DNA of 64,000 bases from contig NZ_AAMY01000002.1 in assembly GCF_000152905.1 (NCBI RefSeq), positions 1-64,000 of the forward strand, given 5' to 3'. The notes under the pieces were generated by a model, which was not told the origin of the DNA, made no database searches, and worked only from the letters and a program-made list of their open reading frames with translations. The first letter of the stretch is position 1. Every line of letters begins with the position of its first letter. Positions 20,123 to 28,896 of the stretch are shown here, piece after piece. The stretch comes from Nitrobacter sp. Nb-311A (GTDB lineage Bacteria; Pseudomonadota; Alphaproteobacteria; Rhizobiales; Xanthobacteraceae). Both the position numbers and the translations under genes were made by a program.

Positions 20123-20605
20123 ATGCGCGGTTTTCCAGTTCTGGCCCTTGTGGCGGCGGCGCTGATCGCCTCGTTCGCGGGCGCTGATGCGCAGCAGCCC
20201 GCGCAACGCGTCAAGGTCGGCGTTCTCGAATGCCGCGGCGGAGCGAGCGTCGGGTTTGTCGTCGGCTCCGTCACCCACCTTGGCTGCGTGTTTCATGTTA
20301 ACGGCCTGCCGGACGACCGCTATGTGGCCACGATCCGCAAGGTTGGCGTCGATCTCGGCATCACCCAGGAATCGGCGCTGGCCTAGGGAGTTTACGCGCC
20401 GGTGGCGCGGCTGGGACCTGGCGATCTATCGGGCGACTATGCGGGCGCACAAGGCAGCGCTTCGGTCGGCGTTGGTCTTGGCGGCAACGTTCTGATCGGC
20501 GGCTCCGCCAATTCGATCGCCCTGCAACCGCTCAGCATACAGGGTCAGGTCGGCCTTAACGTGGCGGCGGGTCTCGCTGCGCTTGAGTTGCGTCCGGGCC
20601 GCTAA
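20123..20605 (+). pseudogene. DUF992 exported protein gene with an in-frame nonsense codon
   Basis: One continuous frame encodes a typical DUF992 protein of about 160 residues: signal peptide (MRGFPVLALVAAALIASFAG, cleaved near ADAQ), then VGVLECRGGASVGFVVGS, and later GPGDLSGDYAGAQGSASVGV, NSIALQPLSIQGQVGLNVA and the family's usual end LRPGR. It is broken only by TAG at 20384-20386, between ESALA and GVYAP. Relatives as I recall them have a Trp here (ALAWGVYAP), so a single TGG to TAG change explains it. ATG 20123 follows CGGAG. Unless the stop is read through, only an 87-residue fragment is made. Confidence 0.85.
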
Positions 20606-20772
20606 CAGGCTTCGCCGAGTCCGTCGTTCTCCCGGCTGCCCCGGCTAGCCGGTTCACCTGACCATCGGCGCGGCCGTCCGACGCGTTTTCCTGCTTGCCA
20701 AATTCCGCCCGCGGGAGGAGCATTGCGATCGCCGACCCAATCATGGGCCGACTTCCAGACCAGGAGGCGGCA

Positions 20773-22848
20773 ATGGGACAAGACCTCAGAAGTCCCCAAC
20801 GGGTTCCTCAAGGCACTCACGCGTCGGGTCCGCGGTGCATTGCGCTGGTGGGCCCGTTCCAGAGCGGTAAAACCACACTTCTCGAAGCCATCCTTGCCCG
20901 AACGGGCGCAATTCCCAAAGCAGGCAGCGTCGATCAAGGAACAAGCGTCGGCGACGCCAGCGCCGAAGCCCGCCAGCACAAAATGGGAGTCGGACTCACT
21001 CCGGCCACCACCTGCTTCATGGGCGAAACCTATACTTTTATCGATTGTCCGGGTTCGGTCGAATTCGCCCACGACATGCGTGCGACGATGCCCGCGGTCG
21101 ATGCGGCGGTGGTCGTGTGCGAGGCGGACGAGCGCAAGCTGCCGCAGTTGCAGATCATCCTGCGTGAGCTGGAAGACTTGAACATTCCCCGGTTTCTGTT
21201 CCTCAACAAGATCGACAAGGCGAACAAAGGCGTTCGCGAAACCCTGGCAGCGTTGCAGGCGGCGTCGCGAACTCCGCTGGTGCTGCGCCAGATTCCGATC
21301 TGGAACGGCGATTTGATCGCTGGATTTGTAGATCTCGCGCTGGAGCGCGCCTTTATCTACCACGAACATACGGCCTCCGAAATTGTCCAACTGGACGGCG
21401 GCGATCTCGACCGCGAGAAGGAAGCGCGGTTCTCGATGTTGGAAAAACTCGCCGATCACGACGACGTGCTGATGGAGCAACTGCTGGAGGATATCGCGCC
21501 GCCGCGGGATGCGGTGTTCGACGATCTCGCTCGTGAACTGCGCGAAGGCCAGATTTGTCCCGTATTGCTCGGCTCGGCTGCGCGCGAGAACGGCGTGTTG
21601 CGGTTGATGAAGGCGCTACGCCACGAAGCGCCCGACATCGGCGGGACCGCGAAGCGCATGGGCGTGGCCGGGAGCAAAGAGGCGTTGGCCTTCGTGTTCA
21701 AGACCGTCCACCTTCAGCACGGCGGCAAGCTGTCGCTGGCGCGGGTGCTGACCGGGCGTTTCGACGATGGCGCCACGGTGCAGGCATCCTCGGGCGAAGC
21801 AGGAAAGATCTCCGGCATTCTCGCAGCCTCCGGTGCGCAGGAGACGAAGCGCGCCTCGGCGGGCGCCGGTGAGGTGGTGGCGCTGGGCAAGCTCGAGGCC
21901 GTCAAGACGGGCGATACTTTGACGACCGCGAGAATCGCAGCGCCCTCGCTGGCCAGCATCGCGCCGGCCCCGCCCGTGCTTGCGATGGCGCTTTCCGCCG
22001 GCGACCGTAAGGACGACGTCAAGCTCGGACAGGCTCTGTCCAAACTCAACGAGGAAGACCCCTCGCTCGCCGTCGTTCACAATGCGCAGACACACGACAC
22101 CGTGCTGTGGGGACAAGGCGAGATGCATCTACGCGTTGCGCTGGAGCGGCTGCACGATCGCTTCGGCGTCAATGTGGAGTCGCATCCGCCCGCGATCGGC
22201 TATCAGGAAACGATCCGCAAGCCCGTCAGCCAGCGCGGACGCCATAAGAAGCAATCCGGAGGGCATGGCCAGTTCGGCGACGTGGTGCTGGAGATTCAAC
22301 CTCTCTCGCGTGGCGCGGGCTTCGTCTTTGTTGACAAGATCGTCGGCGGCGCGGTGCCGCGCAATCACATCGGCGCGGTCGAGGATGGCGTGGTGGACGG
22401 ACTCGCGCGCGGTCCCCTCGGATTTCCGGTGACCGACGTGCAGGTCACGCTGATCGACGGATCCTACCACAGCGTCGACTCCTCGGATCAGGCGTTCCGC
22501 ACCGCCGCCCGCATCGGGGTGACCGAGGCATTGCCGAAGTGCCAGCCCGCGCTGCTGGAGCCGATTGATGTGGTTGAAATCGTTTGCCCGAGTGACGCGA
22601 CAGCGAAGGTCAACGCTATCCTGTCGGCGCGGCGCGGCCAGATTCTCGGTTTCGACAGTCGCGAGGGTTGGACAGGCTGGGACTGCGTACGGGTGACGAT
22701 GCCGGAAGCCGAGATCGGCGATCTCATCATCGAGCTGCGGTCGGCGACAGCGGGAGCGGGCAGTTTCACCAGGCAGTTCGATCGCATGGCCGAAGTCACC
22801 GGCCGCGCCGCCGACCAAGTCATCGCCGCACGTCGCGTGGCGGCTTAG
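20773..22848 (+). CDS. Elongation factor G-like translational GTPase
   Basis: A 691-residue EF-G paralogue with the full domain order I-V. The P-loop is GPFQSGKTT (27-35), where canonical EF-G has AHxDAGKTT. G3 is DCPG (91-94), and G4 is NKID. The switch-I segment that is normally ERGITI reads MGVGLTPATT. The domain IV region contains GRHKKQSGGHGQFGDVVLEI. Such paralogues exist alongside fusA in many bacteria; their role (back-translocation, recycling or stress) is unsettled. ATG 20773 has AGGAGG five bases ahead, better than the open extension to 20695. Its TAG stop is part of a family B repeat. Confidence 0.88.
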   Translation: MGQDLRSPQRVPQGTHASGPRCIALVGPFQSGKTTLLEAILARTGAIPKAGSVDQGTSVGDASAEARQHKMGVGLTPATTCFMGETYTFIDCPGSVEFAHDMRATMPAVDAAVVVCEADERKLPQLQIILRELEDLNIPRFLFLNKIDKANKGVRETLAALQAASRTPLVLRQIPIWNGDLIAGFVDLALERAFIYHEHTASEIVQLDGGDLDREKEARFSMLEKLADHDDVLMEQLLEDIAPPRDAVFDDLARELREGQICPVLLGSAARENGVLRLMKALRHEAPDIGGTAKRMGVAGSKEALAFVFKTVHLQHGGKLSLARVLTGRFDDGATVQASSGEAGKISGILAASGAQETKRASAGAGEVVALGKLEAVKTGDTLTTARIAAPSLASIAPAPPVLAMALSAGDRKDDVKLGQALSKLNEEDPSLAVVHNAQTHDTVLWGQGEMHLRVALERLHDRFGVNVESHPPAIGYQETIRKPVSQRGRHKKQSGGHGQFGDVVLEIQPLSRGAGFVFVDKIVGGAVPRNHIGAVEDGVVDGLARGPLGFPVTDVQVTLIDGSYHSVDSSDQAFRTAARIGVTEALPKCQPALLEPIDVVEIVCPSDATAKVNAILSARRGQILGFDSREGWTGWDCVRVTMPEAEIGDLIIELRSATAGAGSFTRQFDRMAEVTGRAADQVIAARRVAA

Positions 22849-22880
22849 AGCATGATCCCGTGGAAGCCGGTTTTCGGAAC
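22846..22880 (+). repeat. Family B repeat, short copy
   Basis: It begins TAGAGCATGATCCCGTGGAA with the GTPase gene stop as its first codon and ends with GCCGGTTTTCGGAA. The remainder of the family sequence is absent and a long palindrome follows. Confidence 0.75.
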
Positions 22881-22886
22881 TAATTT

Positions 22887-22927
22887 CCAAAGCATGGTCC
22901 GATCAACTTGATCGGATCATGCTTTGG
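22887..22927. terminator. Long near-perfect palindrome, possible bidirectional terminator
   Basis: Left arm 22887-22906 (CCAAAGCATGGTCCGATCAA) is the reverse complement of 22908-22927 with one mismatch, centred on a single C. Transcribed RNA would form a strong hairpin 38 bases after the GTPase stop. There is no clear T tract, so it may instead be a repeat-derived cruciform or a protein site. Confidence 0.5.
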
Positions 22928-23126
22928 AATCTTCCACCTGGAATCTTCCACCGCCTCACCGAAACGGCGAGAGCGAGCCGGATTCCTTCCTCGGGCCAAG
23001 CCGCGAGGATATGCAACAGGCGCAACAGGCTGACGTCGTTGTGTTCCAAGGGCCGCGGTCAGGATCCCACCAACCGTTCACTTCAGCGAGGCCGAGGCCG
23101 CCGGCCTGCGTTCGTTCCCCGCGAGG

Positions 23127-23552
23127 CTACTTCCTCGGCATGGCCGCACGGGCAAGGACATCCAGCAGTCCCTCCGTAGCATCCGCGTCGGCCTCTTTCT
23201 GCCTTTCCGCAAAGCCAAGAGCCTGCCGCCAGCGGGTGACACGTTCGCCGAGAGCCTTCAACCGATTAAGAACGGCGTCGGCGCGATCGCGATGCTGCTC
23301 GAGATAGGCGCGACCTTCGTCGGTGATGGTGAAAAGCCGCGGAGGATCAACAGATGCGGTCAGACAATGCTCCTCCACAAGATTGGCCAACATCGGATGC
23401 ACGACGTTGGGACTGGGTAAAAACCAGTCAGCCGTCATTTTCTCGACCGTTTGGATGACGTCGTAGCCGTGACGGGGCGCCTCGGAAATGAGTGAGAGCG
23501 CAACGAGACGCAGATCGTCTTCGGCCACACCCTTTGATGATGGAGCCGTCAT
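23127..23552 (-). CDS. PadR-family transcriptional regulator
   Basis: A 141-residue winged-helix regulator. The N-terminal PadR domain shows LRLVALSLISEAPRHGYDVIQ, then WFLPSPNVVHPMLANLVEEH, which corresponds to the family's PSPGxVYPxLxxLE recognition region, and RLFTITDEGRAYLEQHR for the wing. A C-terminal helix follows for dimerisation. PadR proteins respond to phenolics or other small molecules and often act on a neighbouring gene, but no obvious target is adjacent. ATG 23552 lies close to a weak promoter-like AT-rich stretch at 23570-23625. Confidence 0.85.
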   Translation of the reverse strand: MTAPSSKGVAEDDLRLVALSLISEAPRHGYDVIQTVEKMTADWFLPSPNVVHPMLANLVEEHCLTASVDPPRLFTITDEGRAYLEQHRDRADAVLNRLKALGERVTRWRQALGFAERQKEADADATEGLLDVLARAAMPRK

Positions 23553-23803
23553 TTCTCTATTCTCCGTGAAGATATCTTTGCTCGAAAGAAACCCATATTA
23601 TGCTGTAACGCAAGACATATTTCCTCGGCTGTCCGGACTGCCCGGTCGCGTTTCGTGCTGGTTCCGACACCCCCGGCTATTGAGCCGCAAGCGGATGCGG
23701 AAGGCTCCAGGAGAACGTCGGACGTGAAACCGGCGGCGGCAATACCGGCGATGACGGGCGGTTGTTCCGGCCGCAAGGCCGTCATGAGGTCAGGGTCTCG
23801 CTC

Positions 23804-23992
23804 TCATCCCGGCCGACAGTCTTCATCCACCTGCTTGACGTGGAGACCAGGCGGCAAAACTTGACCGCCCTGCTCGTCCGCGACGGGAATATCCGAAATG
23901 AGACCCGCCTGCAGAGCTTTCTTCCAGGCGTCCAGTTCCGTCGCCGCTGATTCGCCGATGCGTCTGTCGTGATCGAACAGTGCGTAAAGCAT
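23804..23992 (-). CDS. Small conserved protein of unknown function
   Basis: A 62-residue soluble acidic protein: MLYALFDHDRRIGESAATEL, a central WKKALQAGLISDIPVADEQG, then GQVLPPGLHVKQVDED. The pattern LFDHxxxI...W..AL..GLI.DIPVADE.GGQVLPPG.HV resembles short proteins I recall from Bradyrhizobium relatives; none has a known function. Overlapping frames on the same strand lack this pattern. It stands alone between the PadR gene and a long non-coding stretch. Confidence 0.65.
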   Translation of the reverse strand: MLYALFDHDRRIGESAATELDAWKKALQAGLISDIPVADEQGGQVLPPGLHVKQVDEDCRPG

Positions 23993-24505
23993 GGCATCCC
24001 TCCTGACGATTCAATTTGCCGACAGCCGGAAAGATAGGTCGTTTCCCTCACCGATGAAGGGGCACCCTTCCCAACGCCGGATGTCTGCTGGTGCGCAGCT
24101 TCCGGATGCGTCGCGGGAGACCAGCGAACGGATTCACGACCTGCAACGATAGCCGGATCAAAGCGGCGGCGCCTGACGCTGAACGACCGATTATCGCGCG
24201 CTCTGGAAGGCCGGAACCAGAAAGAACTGTGTTAATCATGTCACAGCCGAATCATCCAACATGAGCCATCCTTGCCGCGTATGGCTGCAAACAAGGTAAC
24301 GGCAGTACACAGGGCCGGATAACCTCCATGGCTCGCCTCAAGCCATTCTTGAAAGAGAATGGCTTTTTTCTTGATCTCCCTGAGACCACCGGGACCACCC
24401 ACCTCACGGCGTCATCCGGCGAAAGGCGGCCTGAAGACCGGATGTCGGCCAGGCATCAGCGCGCAAAACTCGCCGGCGCGTTGGCATGAAACAGGCGTGA
24501 CAACC
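23993..24505. other. Intergenic region containing an orphan terminator
   Basis: More than 500 bases with no supported protein gene on either strand. The only clear element is the terminator-like hairpin at 24340-24365 pointing rightward, with nothing coding upstream of it. A small RNA ending there is possible. Confidence 0.5.
24340..24365 (+). terminator. Orphan Rho-independent terminator
   Basis: Stem AAGCCATTCT / AGAATGGCTT (10 bp) with a six-base loop, followed by TTTTCTT. It is as strong as the porin terminator, yet no gene on the plus strand ends before it for over a kilobase. Confidence 0.75.
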
Positions 24506-24706
24506 TCACTTCGGCGTCTGCAGCCCTGACGAATTCGCCCACCGATCGATATGGGCCGCTATGTCCGATAGGCGGCGTTTCCTCAACGCCTCATCCCCTC
24601 GCGCGTTCTGAGAAAGTTCGTCGGCCGCCTTGTGGACACCTGCGGCGAACTCGGCCAAACGATCTTTCAATGACTTTGGCTGAGTGGAACCACGTTGCAC
24701 CCTCAT
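24506..24706 (-). CDS. Small conserved basic helical protein
   Basis: A 66-residue protein: MRVQRGSTQPKSLKDRLAEF, then AAGVHKAADELSQNARGDEA, ALRKRRLSDIAAHIDRWANS and ending GLQTPK. The KSLKDRLxEFA...A..L......AL.KR.....AxHxD.WANSxGLQ.PK layout resembles small proteins I recall from the Bradyrhizobium group. It has no membrane segment or known domain. ATG 24706 has GGGAG upstream; an open extension to 24769 adds a Leu-rich stretch that looks fortuitous. Confidence 0.65.
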   Translation of the reverse strand: MRVQRGSTQPKSLKDRLAEFAAGVHKAADELSQNARGDEALRKRRLSDIAAHIDRWANSSGLQTPK

Positions 24707-25131
24707 GGCTTGCTCCCTGTTTAGGAGGAGCGCGAGCAGCGCTCTCCCGAGCCCTGTTAGAAGCCGCAACCCTCGTAATGATGAGCGAGAGTATGCGCTT
24801 CCCCATGTCGGAAAGCGAGTCAGATATGCACCATGAGCCCGGAACGATTAAAAACCCTGCGCGATCGATACTAGGAATTTAGTCAATAGCGGGATCATCG
24901 TGTTGTGCCGATTCAATCGCGGTTTTGATCGGCCGAGGAGAGTGCGCTCCCCTCACCAACACATCTTACCAGGCCAAGGTGCAATGAACGTCGTCACATC
25001 CGTCAATTATGGACGTGTCCTGACGCGGACCGCAGGTGCAAGTCCGCTTGACACCCCGGCCCTGCATTTCCTAAATCGCGGCTTCGTCGCCAAGCTGGGG
25101 CCCACACCGCTTCACGGCAGATGACGATCCC
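24707..25131. other. Intergenic region before tRNA-Val
   Basis: 425 bases in which I find no coding frame with a ribosome site and no repeats. The promoter of tRNA-Val should lie in the last 100 bases. Confidence 0.5.
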
Positions 25132-25206
25132 GGGCGCATAGCTCAGCGGGAGAGCGTTCCCTTCACACGGGAGAGGTCCAAGGTTCGATCCCTTGTGCGC
25201 CCACCA
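25132..25206 (+). tRNA. tRNA-Val (CAC anticodon)
   Basis: A 75-base cloverleaf with encoded CCA. The acceptor GGGCGCA (25132-25138) pairs with TGCGCCC (25196-25202). The anticodon stem TTCCC/GGGAG has one G-T pair around loop TTCACAC, giving anticodon CAC at 25164-25166. The T arm contains GGTTCGATCC. It reads GTG valine codons. Confidence 0.96.
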
Positions 25207-25257
25207 TTTTCTGGATCCGGCGGCGGGGCGCGCGCCATCACGGTCCTCCGCGATCCC

Positions 25258-25515
25258 TCACAGCAATTTTGTCCGTGCGAACAATGCCCGCAACGCATCG
25301 GTCGCCTTGCGGCTCAGCATCGCGTTGCCGGCGGCGGCTTCGAGCGCGGCGCACGCATCCTCGTGCAGCGCGCGAAACTCCACCCACTCGGCGGTGCTCA
25401 GGCGGTTGATGAAGTCGTAGGCCTGTCCCACCGTGGCGATGGCGACGGACTCGCCGTTCAGCGTGATGCGGAACGTCGCCTGCAGTTTCGTGACCGAGTC
25501 CGAGACCTTGTCCAT
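25258..25515 (-). CDS. Small hypothetical protein
   Basis: An 85-residue soluble protein beginning MDKVSDSVTKLQATFRITLN, with a central VGQAYDFINRLSTAEWVEFR and an Ala-rich C-terminus (ALHEDACAALEAAAGNAMLS, then RKATDALRALFARTKLL). It is probably mixed alpha/beta at the N-terminus and helical after. I do not recognise a named family, though codon use and composition look genuine. ATG 25515 has only a weak ribosome site; the frame is open to 25551. It lies just upstream of the metallophosphatase gene's 3' end. Confidence 0.6.
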   Translation of the reverse strand: MDKVSDSVTKLQATFRITLNGESVAIATVGQAYDFINRLSTAEWVEFRALHEDACAALEAAAGNAMLSRKATDALRALFARTKLL

Positions 25516-25592
25516 TGTCACACGAAGACCTGCGCCGCGCGCAGCCGTCAAGATAAACCGTCAGGCTATCCCACGAAAGAAGCCGGTCGTCG

Positions 25593-26267
25593 TCACTGGA
25601 TCCCTTGAGTCGGGCCATGAACGACGATGAAATCGACCGGTCCCCCTGGCAATGCATCGTCGAACACCCCGGTCACGAGGCGGCCGGTTCGCCATGCCCT
25701 CGTATCGAGATTGGTCCGACCTCTGTACAGTTCCGGTCCCTCGGCAAACGAGTTGTGTCCATGCACGACATGACGGCCTTCAAAGCCCGCAATATCCGCC
25801 TTGGGATAGCGTTTCCAAAGCAATGTGGTTTCGGACTGGGCATTGCACGCGATGCCGCGATCGAGTCCTGCGTGAACATAAATCCGGTGAGCGTCGGTAT
25901 GTATGAGAGGTAGAGTCTCAAGCCAGGCAATGTCCGCTTCGGGAATGCCAAGGAGATTACCGCCATAAGATTCCACGACTGCATCGCCGCCGCGCTCCAG
26001 CCAATGCGTTATTGTCGCTGGATCGTGCCGCGCCGAAACCATCATCGCATCGTGATTGCCCTTGAGCGGAACGAAGGTCCAGCGCGGCGGCATTCCGCGC
26101 CGCAAGCGGGCGATGATCTTGCTGCTGTCCGGTCCCTTGCCGACATAATCGCCGAGCATGATGAGCGTACCGCCGTTGCCGGCGGCATGAACATGAACCT
26201 CGTGCAAGGCTTCACTCAATAGATCGAAGCGGCCGTGGATGTCGGGAATGACATAGGTCAGGCTCAT
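25593..26267 (-). CDS. Calcineurin-like metallophosphoesterase (PrpA/PP1-like)
   Basis: A 224-residue cytoplasmic phosphatase with the complete two-metal motif set: PDIHGR (Asp8, His10), LGDYVGKGPDS, PLKGNHD, a late VHAGLD, and VVHGHN. This arrangement matches bacterial serine/threonine phosphatases related to lambda phosphatase and PrpA; nucleotide or diadenosine substrates are an alternative. ATG 26267 (MSLTYVIPDIHG) is used; the open frame continues to 26312 without a better start. It is 79 bases downstream of the ThDP enzyme gene on the same strand, but no functional link is evident. Confidence 0.88.
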   Translation of the reverse strand: MSLTYVIPDIHGRFDLLSEALHEVHVHAAGNGGTLIMLGDYVGKGPDSSKIIARLRRGMPPRWTFVPLKGNHDAMMVSARHDPATITHWLERGGDAVVESYGGNLLGIPEADIAWLETLPLIHTDAHRIYVHAGLDRGIACNAQSETTLLWKRYPKADIAGFEGRHVVHGHNSFAEGPELYRGRTNLDTRAWRTGRLVTGVFDDALPGGPVDFIVVHGPTQGIQ

Positions 26268-26346
26268 TGAGGCTCGCGCGCCCTGGACGCCACCTTGCCG
26301 TGCTCGGCGCATCGGCCATTGCTCACGCCTGCATTCCGCACCGTCG

Positions 26347-27891
26347 TCACATCTGTACTTCGATCAGGCGCGGCCCCTTTTCGGCCATCGCCTCAGCAAG
26401 CGCCTTGCTGAACTCATCGGCCGTGGTCACGGCGCGGCCCTGCACGCCCATGCCTCTGCCAAGCGCCATCCAGTCGAGCGCGGGACGGTCGAGACTCAAC
26501 ATGTCCATGGCCTTCCTGCCGGGCTCGCCGGCGCCAACGCCGTCGAATTCGCCTCGCAGAATCTGATAGATGCGATTGGAAAAAACGATGGTAACGACAT
26601 CGAGGCCTTCGCGGGCCTGCGTCCATAGCGATTGAAGCGTATACATCGCACTGCCGTCGCCGACCAAGCAGACCACTTTGCGGTCGGGACAGGCGACCGC
26701 AGCGCCGATCGCCACCGGCGTCGAAAATCCGATCGAACCGCCCATGTTCTGCAGCCAATCATGCGGCGCGGCGAAGGCTGTCGGCGGAAAGAGTCCACGG
26801 CCCGTTGTGATCGCCTCGTCGACGACGATGGCATTTTCCGGAATCGCCATCGCAATCGCCTGCGCGATGGCCGTGTGATTGAGCGGCCCCTTCGGCCATC
26901 CAATTTCGATTGGCTTCTGCGGTTTCGCATCCCGCAGTCCGGCACCGACAGCACTCGCCAGTGCTTCCAGCGCAGCTATGGAATTTTCGCCCTTCGCCGT
27001 CATGCGATACACGTCGCAGCCTTCCGGCTTCAAGAAACTCGGCTTGTCCGGATAAGCGAAGAAACCGACGGGATCGTTGGCTTCCACCAGGATGATGTTC
27101 CTGAAGGGCTTCAGAACGTCCAGTGCCTGTCCGACCGGATAGGGAATGCGATCGACGTAAAGGCGGCCGCGGCCGCGCGCGATGCGCGCGCTGAAGGTCT
27201 CGCCCATCACCTTGCAGCCTGTCTTGCCGACGATGCCGGCGGCAAACGCCAATCCCCTTTCAGTCAGCCCGCTACCGGCGAGTAGAAGCAGAGTCTCGCC
27301 GCGGCCGCGCAGGATCTTCGCCGCGCTATCGATCGCTTCCGGCGAATAATCCGGACGCTGCAACGTCTGGGTGACTTCGGCAACGCCATCGGCATCGCCC
27401 CATGCGGCGTCGGCGGGCAGGATCAGCGTTGCGACCTGCGGCGGCGAGCTCTTGGCCGCGGCGACGGCCGCGGCACCATCTCGAGCGACCGATCTTGAAT
27501 CCGGCGAGGTGCGGACCCAGGCCGACATCGGGCGGGCCAGCCCCTCGATATCCGAGGTCAGCGGAGCGTCACATTCGATATGGTGGAGGGCGTGCTGGCC
27601 GACGATATTGACGATGCCTGAACTGGCTTTCCTGGCGTTGTGAAGGTTGGCGAGGCCATTGGCGAGGCCTGGACCGAGATGAAGCAGCGTACAAGCCGGC
27701 GCGCCCTTCATACGGAAATAGCCGTCTGCAGCACCGGTCACCACGCCTTCGAACAGCCCGAGCACGCAGCGCATTCCCTCCACCCGGTCCAGCGCCGCGA
27801 CAAAATGCATCTCTGACGTGCCAGGATTGGCGAAGCAAATGTCCACGCCGCTTTTGATCAGCGTCCGGACCAGACTTTCAGCGCCGTTCAT
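26347..27891 (-). CDS. Thiamine diphosphate-dependent enzyme (acetolactate synthase large subunit-like)
   Basis: A 514-residue enzyme of the acetolactate synthase / benzoylformate decarboxylase superfamily. The N-terminal domain has FANPGTSEMHFVAALD and LFEGVVTGAADGYFRM, the latter with the Glu that activates ThDP. The C-terminal domain has GDGSAMYTLQSLWTQARE followed by Asn in VFSNRIY, the metal/ThDP signature. In authentic acetolactate synthase the start is followed by a FAD-binding middle domain and a small ilvN subunit; no ilvN is here and the protein is shorter. A decarboxylase or other carboligase is therefore equally likely. The start is ATG 27891 (MNGAESLVRTLIKSG). Confidence 0.85.
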   Translation of the reverse strand: MNGAESLVRTLIKSGVDICFANPGTSEMHFVAALDRVEGMRCVLGLFEGVVTGAADGYFRMKGAPACTLLHLGPGLANGLANLHNARKASSGIVNIVGQHALHHIECDAPLTSDIEGLARPMSAWVRTSPDSRSVARDGAAAVAAAKSSPPQVATLILPADAAWGDADGVAEVTQTLQRPDYSPEAIDSAAKILRGRGETLLLLAGSGLTERGLAFAAGIVGKTGCKVMGETFSARIARGRGRLYVDRIPYPVGQALDVLKPFRNIILVEANDPVGFFAYPDKPSFLKPEGCDVYRMTAKGENSIAALEALASAVGAGLRDAKPQKPIEIGWPKGPLNHTAIAQAIAMAIPENAIVVDEAITTGRGLFPPTAFAAPHDWLQNMGGSIGFSTPVAIGAAVACPDRKVVCLVGDGSAMYTLQSLWTQAREGLDVVTIVFSNRIYQILRGEFDGVGAGEPGRKAMDMLSLDRPALDWMALGRGMGVQGRAVTTADEFSKALAEAMAEKGPRLIEVQM

Positions 27892-28118
27892 CCTTGCGCT
27901 CCGCTTTTCAATTTTCGGTGACCCGAGATCGACATTGCGCGGCGTCCTCACCCGGGGCTTGCACCGTGACCGCCGGCGGACCCGCATAAAGCAGGAATCA
28001 GCTGATGCTTTCTCCGCAACGCCAGCGGGAAAGAAGTATCCCCCGCATGGCGAGCGACTTGCGAAATCGGGCGAATTATGGCCTGTCTCACAATGAAATC
28101 GATTGATGCGAGGAAATA

Positions 28119-28682
28119 ATGACGCGCATTTTGGCCCTTTTGATTGCCATCGCCTTTGGTTTCAATGTGAAGTCCGCTTCCGCCCAGTATGTCGATACGG
28201 GCGACTTCATGAATTTCGGCTCCGGTTTTACATCCGCAAGTCCGATCCCGCGACAGCTTGTCTATTTCCCGAGCCGGTACGCGCCGGGCACCATTGTCAT
28301 AAGGACCGGCGAACGAAGGCTCTATCTCGTCCTCCCCCAAGGCCAGGCGCTGAGATACGGTATCGGCGTCGGACGCGATGGCTTCCGCTGGAGCGGCGTC
28401 CACCGAATCAGCGCCAAGAAGGAATGGCCGAGTTGGACGCCGCCCTCGCAGATGCTGCGCCGGCGTCCAGATCTCCCGCGCTTCATGAAAGGCGGTCTCG
28501 AAAACCCGCTCGGCGCGCGCGCAATGTATCTTGGCTCGACGCTCTATCGGATTCATGGGTCCAACGAGCCGGAGACGATCGGTCGGGCGGTATCCTCGGG
28601 CTGTTTCCGCATGACTAACGAGGACGTGGTGGACCTTTATAACCGCGTATCGGTCGGCACGAAGGTCGTCGTCACGAACTAG
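28119..28682 (+). CDS. L,D-transpeptidase (YkuD family, ErfK/YbiS-like)
   Basis: A 187-residue exported enzyme: signal peptide MTRILALLIAIAFGFNVKSA, cut near ASAQ, then a YkuD domain. The catalytic region is YRIHGSNEPETIGRAVSSGC with FRM: His146, Cys162 and Arg164 complete the motif. The preceding GTIVIRTGERRLYLVLPQGQ and YGIGVGRDGFRWSG strands are typical of the family. It is the second L,D-transpeptidase in this window and much shorter than the first. The TAG stop is the first codon of a family B repeat. Confidence 0.92.
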   Translation: MTRILALLIAIAFGFNVKSASAQYVDTGDFMNFGSGFTSASPIPRQLVYFPSRYAPGTIVIRTGERRLYLVLPQGQALRYGIGVGRDGFRWSGVHRISAKKEWPSWTPPSQMLRRRPDLPRFMKGGLENPLGARAMYLGSTLYRIHGSNEPETIGRAVSSGCFRMTNEDVVDLYNRVSVGTKVVVTN

Positions 28683-28776
28683 ATCATGGTCCCGAAGAGT
28701 GGAAACCGGTTTTCGGATCATGCTCAAACAACAAGACAAGCGACGAGTCTGATTCAACGCAGTTGAAACAGGCTCT
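28680..28776 (+). repeat. Dispersed repeat family B, shortened copy
   Basis: It starts TAGATCATGGTCCCGAAGAG, continues GTGGAAACCGGTTTTCGGAT, CATGCTCAAACAACAAGACA and ends GATTCAACGCAGTTGAAACA. The GCCGCGCCAGCGCAAA module of longer copies is missing. The transpeptidase stop codon is its first three bases. Confidence 0.8.
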
Positions 28777-28829
28777 AACCGTTTTCAAGCCAAACACATT
28801 CTCGGGCCTGACCGGAGGATGTAATCCGG

Positions 28830-28890
28830 CTTTCGTGAAGAAACGCGTGAGATCAAAATCTGAGCGTCCCGCTTCTGATTCCATCAAAGC
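28830..28890 (-). repeat. Worn family A fragment
   Basis: AAACGCGTGAGATCAAAATC and CCGCTTCTGATTCCATCAAA resemble pieces of the inverted family A repeat, including a decayed CGCTTCTGAT hairpin. It lies between the family B copy and the end of the acyl-CoA dehydrogenase gene. Confidence 0.4.
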
Positions 28891-28896
28891 GGCGCT

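Noticed and set aside
26347-27891. Assignment of the ThDP enzyme as ilvB
   Set aside because: There is no small regulatory subunit gene, and the protein is shorter than typical acetolactate synthase; the name is too specific for the evidence.
27948-28757. 269-codon minus-strand frame over the second L,D-transpeptidase
   Set aside because: The plus strand encodes a clear signal peptide and HGS...SGCFRM motif here; the minus frame has none.
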